64,000 bases of DNA from Macrostomum hystrix. Taxonomy: Eukaryota > Platyhelminthes > Macrostomidae. The stretch lies in assembly GCA_950097015.1 (NCBI GenBank), contig CATNEN010000001.1, forward strand, positions 14,439,001 through 14,503,000, read 5' to 3'. Below the pieces are notes generated by a model that worked only from the letters and a program-made list of their open reading frames with translations, was not told the DNA's origin and searched no databases. The position numbers and the translations under genes are program-made. Of this stretch, positions 20,332 through 28,853 are shown in pieces. Within the stretch, counting starts at the first letter, position 1; each line of letters begins with the position of its first letter.

Positions 20332-22092
20332 CGGTAGGAGCAGTTGGAGGCAGCGAGAAGCGAGTCACCCTAGTCCTGGTGCTCATGAACCTGACCTACT
20401 TTCTCACCAACGGATTCGCCGGCCTGTTCCTCATCTCAAAAGTACACCTGGCCAGCGGCAGCAGCGACTTCGCCAGACTTTGGGCCACCCTGCACCGATT
20501 CGCTGACGTCTGCGCCTGCCTCAACAACAGCACCAACTGGGTGTTCTACCTCCTGACTGGGCGCAAGTTTCGAGAACAATTCCTGCGCGTGCTGAACTGC
20601 CGCGGCGCCGCCAATAGGCACGGACTGCAGATAAACAGGTTGGCAACATTCTTCGTCCTGCCGCAATCAACACCAACTTTAAGAGGCCTGAGCAATTTCC
20701 TGCACGCGGAAATTGAAGCTTAGGCACTTTTGCTTTTTTGGCAGGATTTCAAAATCTGCGGATTAGAAACTATGGGAATCTAAAATTTTTTAATTATCCC
20801 ATTTCTGATCAGAATTTTAATTCGACTTTGTCATAGAGAGATTAAAGGATTTGCGAAAGGGAATGAAAAGCATGAGGATCTGAGGGGAAGGTGGTTGCTG
20901 CCAACCTGAGGATCTGAGGGGAAGGTGGTTGCTGCCAACCTGAGGATCTGAGGGGAAGGTGAGTGTTCCCAACAGGTGGATCTGAGGGGAAGGTGGCCGT
21001 TCCCAACAGGAGGATCTGAGGGGAAGGTGGTTGCTGCCAACCTGAGGATCTGAGGGGAAGGTGAGTGTTCCCAACAGGTGGATCTGAGGGGAAGGTGGCT
21101 GTTCCCAACAGGAGGATCTGAGGGGAAGGTGGTTGCTGCCAACCTGAGGATCTGAGGTGAAGGTGAGTGTTCCCAACAGGAGGATCTGAGGGAAAGGTGG
21201 TTGCTGCCAACCTGAGGATCTGAGGGGAAGGTGAGTGTTCCCAACAGGAGGATCTGAGGGAAAGGTGGTTGCTGCCAACCTGAGGATCTGAGGGGAAGGT
21301 AAGTGTTCCCAACAGGTGGATCTGAGGGGAAGGTGGCCGTTCCCAACAGGAGGATCTGAGGGGAAGGTGAGTGTTCCCAACAGGTGGATCTGAGGGGAAG
21401 GTGAGTGTTCCCAACAGGTGGATCTGAGGGGAAGGTGGCCGTTCCCAACAGGAGGATCTGAGGGGAAGGTGAGTGTTCCCAACAGGAGGATCTGAGGGGA
21501 AGGTGAGTGTTCCCAACCTGAGGACCTGAGGAGAAGGCGCTGTTCCCAACCTGAGGATCTGAGGGGGAGGCGACAGATGTAAAGTTGGCAATCAGATGTA
21601 CGGTTGCACTGTACAGCTGTTCAGTCCGTGGACTGGTGAGAGGCCGACAGAGCTAAATCTGGAACCTATTTTACAACTGATGAACGAATTTTTCTCTGAA
21701 GTTAAGATTCGAACCCTTGATCTCTTCAAATGAGAAAGTCGCTGCCGTACTTTTAAAACGATCAGCAAGACTTGGTAATTATCGATTTCAATGACAGATG
21801 TGTTCTGCAGCAGCAGCAGCAGCAGCAGCAGCAAAGGCCGCTGAAGAGCATTCTTAGCAAACGGACAGCAACAGAAACAGAGCGGAGCAATGGAAAGCTA
21901 GCAGAAGCAGCGGACGAGCAAAAGTTGCGCATTGTGAAGCACAGGCAGCAGAAGCAGTTAAATCAGGACGACACTGAGATACCACTGCTGACATCAACTC
22001 CGAGACAGTCAGCGTACCAGACTGACCGTCAGCTTCTTCAGCTCCTGCCAATCAGCGAAGCACCAGCGCCTGACTACGTGTCTACCGTTTGA
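10448..22092 (+). CDS. Family A (rhodopsin-like) GPCR, peptide-receptor type
   Basis: Exons 10448-10816, 18984-19471, 20279-20638 and 21798-22092 join in phase (0, 2, 2) into 503 residues. A short N-terminus with an NST glycosylation site (N14) is followed by seven hydrophobic segments: about 33-56, 67-91, 103-127, 148-168, 206-228, 315-338 and 357-378. C105 and C192 can form the TM3-ECL2 disulphide. The TM3 end reads SFHRMLAIRYPLKV, so the usual DRY is HRM. TM7 ends NNSTNWVFYLLTGRKFR, like invertebrate neuropeptide receptors. TM6 lacks CWxP. The third intracellular loop is long with a pure-CAG Q10 tract (294-303), and the C-tail begins with a second Q tract. Ligand unknown. Introns are 8167, 807 and 1159 bp, each with a minisatellite; the first also carries a nested antisense gene. 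The family assignment is firm; the peptide-ligand call is inference. Confidence 0.85.
11065..11470 (+). repeat. Minisatellite, 21 bp unit
   Basis: About 19 copies of GGGATTCTACTATCCCAGTT lie in GPCR intron 1, alternating TACTATCCCAG, TATCATCCCAG and TATCTTCCCAG. Each unit holds a short pyrimidine stretch ending in CCCAG, an acceptor-like word in gene sense. Confidence 0.95.
12003..12795 (+). repeat. Compound minisatellite of CAGACAGACACCAGGACAC words
   Basis: GACAGACA tetramer runs alternate with ACCAGGACAC and GGACACCCAGGACA blocks in GPCR intron 1. A block starting AGAAAGACAGACAGACACGA occurs twice (12183 and 12457), pointing to a duplication inside the array. Minus-strand open frames across it are artefacts. 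Confidence 0.95.
12796..13579. other. Unique intron sequence, also 3' flank of the nested gene
   Basis: AT-rich sequence with no supported open frame. It lies downstream of the stop codon of the antisense WASP-like gene; I found no canonical AATAAA on the minus strand within 180 bp of that stop. Confidence 0.4.
13580..15982 (-). CDS. WH1-domain protein, WASP-like, nested in GPCR intron
   Basis: Two exons, 15982-15961 (MAATDST) and 14436-13580, join in phase 1 to give 292 residues. The first exon ends in A|GTGAGT and the second is preceded by TTCTCCTTCAG on the minus strand. Residues of about 80-170 look like a WH1/EVH1 domain: WNLQVYSV, then HFQTVT, then VFGLAFTDQNSATEF, where WASP has a comparable VALNFANEEEA strand-helix. 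A basic stretch KERRRTVKDREKRSKSLRR follows, and then ISRSKSSNNSGFAEIS, a loose match to a CRIB motif. No proline-rich region or VCA segment is visible before the stop, so it would not activate Arp2/3 by itself. The domain call is by eye and moderate; the CRIB is weak. The whole gene sits antisense inside GPCR intron 1. Confidence 0.65.
14575..14690 (+). repeat. Unclassified interspersed repeat, copy B
   Basis: TTCATGGCCATTGGCTGAAT, an A-rich run and GGGCATTTGAAATACCC match the copy at 2318-2440 in order and spacing. It lies in the intron of the nested gene. Confidence 0.4.
14857..14889 (+). repeat. CTG microsatellite
   Basis: About ten CTG triplets in a non-coding position (CAG on the minus strand). 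Other long CAG tracts in the window are coding. Confidence 0.9.
14955..15178 (+). mobile_element. SINE family 2 copy
   Basis: The tRNA-like head TTGCCTAGCGTTTAGAGCGT and B box GGGGTTTCGATTCC are followed by GCAAGGCACTTAACTCTGC, TTAGCTGGGGTAATTGAGGG and CCCAGTCCATGGACTGA. The same body words occur inverted near 17090 and 28690. Confidence 0.7.
15590..15875 (-). mobile_element. SINE family 1 copy
   Basis: Minus-strand copy with B box (GAGCTCGATTCCGCGGC) near 15838-15822, the CATTTGGGGCGCAGCC body and the GTGTCACCAAATCATGTGCC tail. It lies in the intron of the nested gene. Confidence 0.85.
16470..16743 (-). mobile_element. SINE family 1 copy with internal deletion
   Basis: Minus-strand copy starting GGGGGTGAGTGGCAGAGG at 16743, with the B box near 16685. 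The CATTTGGGGCGCAGCC part of the body is missing, and the tail ends CCCGCAGCCCTCCTGCAAAT at 16470. Confidence 0.85.
16744..17039. other. Unique intron sequence
   Basis: GPCR intron 1 sequence with no supported feature. Confidence 0.4.
17040..17260 (-). mobile_element. SINE family 2 copy
   Basis: On the minus strand the head reads TAGCCTAGCCTAGTGGTTAG with B box GGGGGTTCGATTCCTGAG. The TTAGCTGGGGTAACTGAGG body word follows at about 17105-17085. A head-only scrap of SINE family 1 (GCGACCTTGGTGCGAGAAGC) abuts it at about 17286-17320. Confidence 0.7.
17815..18800 (+). repeat. Minisatellite, 24 bp unit
   Basis: About 40 copies built on CAATCTATCAATCCATCCAG, alternating CAGAAAT and CAGCAAT, lie at the 3' end of GPCR intron 1. 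A block from about 18409 to 18605 recurs at about 18590-18780. The multiple-of-three unit keeps long frames open on both strands; these are not genes. Confidence 0.95.
19527..19990 (+). repeat. Minisatellite, 20 bp unit with splice-like words
   Basis: About 23 copies of GCTGTCTAACAGGTTGCAAG occur in GPCR intron 2. Each unit joins CTAAC (branch-point-like), CAG and GT. Variants with ATG in place of AGG occur. Confidence 0.95.
20031..20262 (+). mobile_element. SINE family 1 copy next to a 3' splice site
   Basis: A 5'-truncated + strand copy lacking the tRNA head runs from GGCCACAATAATTTAGGGCG to GCCTGCAGCCCTCC. It ends about 16 bp before the acceptor AG (20277-20278) of GPCR exon 3, so its 3' end contributes the pyrimidines of the splice site. 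Confidence 0.85.
20870..21565 (+). repeat. Minisatellite, about 34 bp unit with donor and acceptor words
   Basis: About 20 copies of two alternating unit types, GGTGAGTGTTCCCAACAGG and GGTGGTTGCTGCCAACCTG, are each joined by AGGATCTGAGGGGAAG. They lie in GPCR intron 3. Roughly half the units contain AAG|GTGAGT and CCCAACAG|G. The unit is related to that of the array at 41826-43450. Confidence 0.95.
21595..21745 (-). mobile_element. Possible degraded SINE family 2 copy
   Basis: On the minus strand, GGGTTCGAATCTTAAC resembles a B box and CCAGTCCACGGACTGAACAG matches the family 2 body word. The rest is too diverged to align by eye. Confidence 0.4.
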
Positions 22093-22159
22093 GTCAGCCA
22101 TCTAACTGAACAGTTGATCATTCATTTTACAATTATGCCTAGCAACTGATTCAATTCAA

Positions 22160-25100
22160 TAATGACAGACACCTGAATAATCAGACAGGACAGACACCTG
22201 AATAATCAGACAGGACAGACACCTGAATAGTCACACAGGACAGACACCTGAATAATCAGACAGGACAGACACCTGAATAATCAGACAGGACAGACACCTG
22301 AATAATCACACAGACAGACACCTGAATAATCACACAGACAGACACCTGAATAATCAGACTGGACAGACACCTGAATAATCAGACAGGACAGACACCTGAA
22401 TAATCAGACTGGACAGACACCTGAATAATCACACAGGACAGACACCTGAATAATCAGACAGGACAGACACCTGAATAATCAGACTGGACAGACACCTGAA
22501 TAATCAGACAGGACAGACACCTGAATAATCACACAGACAGACACCTGAATAATCAGACTGGACAGACACCTGAATAATCACACAGGACAGACACCTGAAT
22601 AATCAGACAGGACAGACACCTGAATAATCAGACTGGACAGACACCTGAATAATCAGACAGGACAGACACCTGAATAATCACACAGACAGACACCTGAATA
22701 ATCACACAGACAGACACCTGAATAATCACACAGACAGACACCTGAATAATCACACAGACAGACACCTGAATAATCACACAGACAGACACCTGAATAATCA
22801 CACAGACAGACACCTGAATAATCACACAGACAGACACCTGAATAATCACACAGACAGACACCTGAATAATCAGACAGGACAGACACCTGAATAATCACAC
22901 AGACAGACACCTGAATAATCACACAGACAGACACCTGAATAATCACACAGACACCTGAATAATCACACAGACACCTGAATAATCACACAGACAGACACCT
23001 GAATAATCACACAGACACCTGAATAATCAGACAGACAGACATCTGAATAATCACACAGGACAGACACCTGAATAATCACACAGACACCTGAATAATCAGA
23101 CAGGACAGACACCTGAATAATCAGACAGGACAGACACCTGAATAATCAGACTGGACAGACACCTGAATAATCAGACAGGACAGACACCTGAATAATCAGA
23201 CAGGACAGACACCTGAATAATCAGACAGGACAGACACCTGAATAATCAGACTGGACAGACACCTGAATAATCAGACAGGACAGACACCTGAATAATCAGA
23301 CTGGACAGACACCTGAATAATCAGACTGGACAGACACCTGAATAATCAGACTGGACAGACACCTGAATAATCACACAGGACAGACACCTGAATAATCACA
23401 CAGGACAGACACCTGAATAATCACACAGACACCTGAATAATCAGACAGGACAGACACCTGAATAATCACACAGGACAGACACCTGAATAATCACACAGGA
23501 CAGACACCTGAATAATCACACAGGACAGACACCTGAATAATCACACAGACACCTGAATAATCACACAGACACCTGAATAATCACACAGACACCTGAATAA
23601 TCAGACAGGACAGACACCTGAATAATCAGACAGGACAGACACCTGAATAATCAGACAGGACAGACACCTGAATAATCAGACTGGACAGACACCTGAATAA
23701 TCAGACAGGACAGACACCTGAATAATCAGACTGGACAGACACCTGAATAATCAGACTGGACAGACACCTGAATAATCAGACTGGACAGACACCTGAATAA
23801 TCACACAGGACAGACACCTGAATAATCACACAGGACAGACACCTGAATAATCACACAGACACCTGAATAATCAGACAGGACAGACACCTGAATAATCACA
23901 CAGGACAGACACCTGAATAATCACACAGGACAGACACCTGAATAATCACACAGGACAGACACCTGAATAATCACACAGACACCTGAATAATCACACAGAC
24001 ACCTGAATAATCACACAGACACCTGAATAATCACACAGACAGACACCTGAATAATCACACAGACACCTGAATAATCAGACAGACAGACATCTGAATAATC
24101 ACACAGGACAGACACCTGAATAATCACACAGACACCTGAATAATCAGACAGGACAGACACCTGAATAATCAGACAGGACAGACACCTGAATAATCACACA
24201 GACACCTGAATAATCACACAGGACAGACACCTGAATAATCACACAGACACCTGAATAATCAGACAGGACAGACACCTGAATAATCAGACAGGACAGACAC
24301 CTGAATAATCACACAGGACAGACACCTGAATAATCAGACAGGACAGACACCTGAATAATCAGACTGGACAGACACCTGAATAATCACACAGGACAGACAC
24401 CTGAATAATCAGACAGGACAGACACCTGAATAATCAGACTGGACAGACACCTGAATAATCAGACAGGACAGACACCTGAATAATCACACAGACAGACACC
24501 TGAATAATCAGACTGGACAGACACCTGAATAATCACACAGGACAGACACCTGAATAATCAGACAGGACAGACACCTGAATAATCAGACTGGACAGACACC
24601 TGAATAATCAGACAGGACAGACACCTGAATAATCACACAGACAGACACCTGAATAATCACACAGACAGACACCTGAATAATCACACAGACAGACACCTGA
24701 ATAATCAGACAGGACAGACACCTGAATAATCACACAGACAGACACCTGAATAATCAGACTGGACAGACACCTGAATAATCACACAGGACAGACACCTGAA
24801 TAATCAGACAGGACAGACACCTGAATAATCAGACTGGACAGACACCTGAATAATCAGACAGGACAGACACCTGAATAATCACACAGACAGACACCTGAAT
24901 AATCACACAGACAGACACCTGAATAATCACACAGACAGACACCTGAATAATCACACAGACAGACACCTGAATAATCACACAGACAGACACCTGAATAATC
25001 ACACAGACAGACACCTGAATAATCACACAGACAGACACCTGAATAATCACACAGACAGACACCTGAATAATCACACAGACAGACACCTGAATAATCAGAC

Positions 25101-27078
25101 AGGACAGACACCTGAATAATCACACAGACAGACACCTGAATAATCACACAGACAGACACCTGAATAATCACACAGACACCTGAATAATCACACAGACACC
25201 TGAATAATCACACAGACACCTGAATAATCACACAGACAGACACCTGAATAATCACACAGACACCTGAATAATCAGACAGACAGACATCTGAATAATCACA
25301 CAGGACAGACACCTGAATAATCACACAGACACCTGAATAATCAGACAGGACAGACACCTGAATAATCAGACAGGACAGACACCTGAATAATCAGACTGGA
25401 CAGACACCTGAATAATCAGACAGGACAGACACCTGAATAATCAGACAGGACAGACACCTGAATAATCAGACAGGACAGACACCTGAATAATCAGACTGGA
25501 CAGACACCTGAATAATCAGACAGGACAGACACCTGAATAATCAGACTGGACAGACACCTGAATAATCAGACTGGACAGACACCTGAATAATCAGACTGGA
25601 CAGACACCTGAATAATCACACAGGACAGACACCTGAATAATCACACAGGACAGACACCTGAATAATCACACAGACACCTGAATAATCAGACAGGACAGAC
25701 ACCTGAATAATCACACAGGACAGACACCTGAATAATCACACAGGACAGGCACCTGAATAATCACACAGGACAGACACCTGAATAATCACACAGACACCTG
25801 AATAATCACACAGACACCTGAATAATCACACAGACACCTGAATAATCAGACAGGACAGACACCTGAATAATCAGACAGGACAGACACCTGAATAATCAGA
25901 CAGGACAGACACCTGAATAATCAGACTGGACAGACACCTGAATAATCAGACAGGACAGACACCTGAATAATCAGACTGGACAGACACCTGAATAATCAGA
26001 CTGGACAGACACCTGAATAATCAGACTGGACAGACACCTGAATAATCACACAGGACAGACACCTGAATAATCACACAGGACAGACACCTGAATAATCACA
26101 CAGACACCTGAATAATCAGACAGGACAGACACCTGAATAATCACACAGGACAGACACCTGAATAATCACACAGGACAGACACCTGAATAATCACACAGGA
26201 CAGACACCTGAATAATCACACAGACACCTGAATAATCACACAGACACCTGAATAATCACACAGACACCTGAATAATCACACAGACAGACACCTGAATAAT
26301 CACACAGACACCTGAATAATCAGACAGACAGACATCTGAATAATCACACAGGACAGACACCTGAATAATCACACAGACACCTGAATAATCAGACAGGACA
26401 GACACCTGAATAATCAGACAGGACAGACACCTGAAAAATCACACAGACACCTGAATAATCACACAGGACAGACACCTGAATAATCACACAGACACCTGAA
26501 TAATCAGACAGGACAGACACCTGAATAATCAGACAGGACAGACACCTGAATAATCACACAGGACAGACACCTGAATAATCAGACAGGACAGACACATGAA
26601 TAATCAGACAGGACAGACACCTGAATAATCACACAGGACAGACACCTGAATAATCAGACAGGACAGACACCTGAATAATCAGACAGGACAGACACCTGAA
26701 TAATCAGACAGGACAGACACCTGAATAATCACACAGACAGACACCTGAATAATTACACAGGACAGACACCTGAATAATCAGACAGGACAGACACCTGAAT
26801 AATCACACAGGACAGACACCTGAATAATCACACAGACAGACACCTGAATAATCAGACAGGACAGACACCTGAATAATCACACAGACACCTGAATAATCAC
26901 ACATACAGACACCTGAATAATCAGACAGGACAGACACCTGAATAATCACACAGGACAGACACCTGAATAATCAGACAGGACAGACACCTGAATAGTCACA
27001 CAGGACAGACACCTGAATAGTCACACAGGACAGACACCTGAATAATCACACAGGACAGACACCTGAATAATCACACAG
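22160..27078 (+). repeat. 4.9 kb minisatellite, 20/24/25 bp units, higher-order structure
   Basis: About 200 copies built on CCTGAATAATCACACAGGAC with AGACA links make up this array. Variants are CACACAGGACAGACA, CAGACAGGACAGACA, CAGACTGGACAGACA, CACACAGACAGACA and CACACAGACA. A rare CATCTG variant at 23040, 24088, 25285 and 26333 marks a higher-order repeat: two pairs are each exactly 2245 bp apart. The array starts about 70 bp after the GPCR stop codon. Confidence 0.97.
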
Positions 27079-27755
27079 CATAATTTTAGAACCTGAGTAT
27101 TTAAAAGAACAGAAAAAGCAGAAATAAGCAGGTTAATTAAATGAACCAGTTTTACAATTAAAATGGAAGGAATTGTAAGATATAAAACAGCAAAATTTTT
27201 ATTTTTTATAATGTTACAATAAACAGGGAAAAATTGTAATCAAATAGAAATCTATGTTGGAATCAATCAAACAAAAGTTTTGTACTTAAATTAGCAAAAA
27301 ACAGATATCATGTTTCCTTTTGAGAGCGATCTGAGATGAATGAAGGTAAAAAAACATGAAAGGTAAATTTTGGAAATAAAATCAGTGCAGTATCAAAACT
27401 AAGAATTAAAAAAATTAAAATGGAATTACAATAGTATATGTAGCACCCAGAGACAAGTTTACATTTGGCTGGTTTTATTATTAGTGAAGATCTACTCGCA
27501 CAAAAGAATAAGAAATTTTATTGCGATGCGGCGTACATGTCCAGCTAAAACGTTAAACAGTTTTATCGCTCTACTTCAGTAAGTAGTATGATAGGCAAAT
27601 TCAGAGACAAGTGCGAGCGATGAGTTAGACCACTGATTTTAACGCAGATTTGTTTATTCTGTTTTAAAAAAAGAGACGTGGAAATTTTTAGACGTAGACG
27701 ATGATAAAGGCAAGAAAAAATAGGACAAAAGGCAGGGAGGGAAAATGATTTTCGA
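27079..27755. other. AT-rich intergenic sequence
   Basis: A-rich sequence with no supported gene. It contains the first canonical AATAAA after the GPCR stop, at about 27219. Confidence 0.45.
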
Positions 27756-27759
27756 GAGA

Positions 27760-28095
27760 AAATGACACGACGGGAGAAGAGGAGACAGAGAGTTAAGAAT
27801 AGAGGTAAGTATAACAGGGGGAGAGAGAAGAAAAAGGAGACAAGAGAGGGGGAGAACAGGGGGAGGGGACAGGAGAACAGGGGAGAACAGGAGGGAGGAG
27901 AACAGGGGAGAACAGAGGGAGGAGAACAGGGGAGAACAGGAGGGAGGAGAACAGGGGAGAAGAGGGGGAAGGAGAACAGGGGATAACAGGGGGAGGAGAA
28001 CAGGGGGAAGGAGAACTGGGGATAACAGGGGGAGGAGAACAGGGGGAAGGAGAACAGGGGATAACAGGGGGAAGGAGAACAGGGGAAGGGAAGGA
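27760..28095 (+). repeat. Purine-only irregular minisatellite
   Basis: Units such as GGAGGAGAACAGGGGA and GAACAGGGGGAAGGA repeat with variable length. The + strand is almost pure purine. The 74-codon frame at its left end is made of the repeat. Confidence 0.85.
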
Positions 28096-28599
28096 AAATA
28101 GAAGAAAGAGTTTGAGAAGGGACTGAGATTTTTGTATAATTAATTTGTTGCTAAGGGACAGAGAAGAGTAAACACCGACTGTAGCTGTGATTTAGTCTCA
28201 GTCAGTTTTCTCTCTTTTTCTTTCTAGCTTTGTAAAACATAATTTAGCAAAAGTAAAACAGGAAGCGGAAACGCGCAGGTAAAATAAGCTGGATGCGTTA
28301 ATAAAAACTGTAGCACCTGGCAAATATTAGAATTTATTATATTTGTATGGACGCGTTAAAAATGTTAGCACAGTTAAGTTTTATAATAGTAGTTAGGAGA
28401 AAGTTCCAGCTAATGGAAACTGCATATTACACAGGACAATGGCACTGGACAATTACCCTAAAAAAGAACAAAGAATTCTAAAAAAAGCAGAAAAGGCACA
28501 AACTGAGTTTCCGATTGTCGCAGTGCAAATGAACAACGTGGTATTTAAAGCTACGAGTCTTTGACCCAAAAGGTCGGGAGTTCGTTTCTCAGTCAAAGG
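28096..28599. other. 3' flank of the ARHGAP gene, no gene seen
   Basis: AT-rich sequence with a minus-strand polyadenylation signal at 28333-28338. A tRNA-like word GGTCGGGAGTTCG near 28582 may be a SINE head remnant. Confidence 0.4.
28333..28338 (-). terminator. Possible polyadenylation signal for the ARHGAP gene
   Basis: TTTATT on + is AATAAA on the minus strand, 516 bp after the ARHGAP stop codon. Confidence 0.35.
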
Positions 28600-28760
28600 G
28601 AATCGATTTGTGTCCTTGTGTTAGCCAGACACCTAATTTCCCAGACACGCCTGCCCCAATTGGGCCAGATGTGCAGCCGGCAGCACAGCCGCAGCTCAGT
28701 CCATGGACTGGGGGGGACGCCACACCCACCCTCAATTACCCCAGCTGGATGCCACATCCA
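28600..28760 (-). mobile_element. SINE family 2 body fragment
   Basis: On the minus strand CCAGCTGGGGTAATTGAGGG, GTGTGGCGTCCCCCC, CAGTCCATGGACTGAGCTGC and GGCTGTGCTGCCGGC follow the order of the family 2 body. The head is absent. It lies within the likely 3' UTR of the ARHGAP gene. Confidence 0.6.
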
Positions 28761-28853
28761 TTGTCTCTATCCATCTAAATGAAGAAAGTATCCAAGCCAT
28801 AAACAACACGAAACAAATCAACAAGATAATGAGCACAATCGAGTGGTTACAAA

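Noticed and set aside
22160-27078. Possible CRISPR array
   Set aside because: Units are contiguous tandem repeats without unique spacers, in an animal genome.
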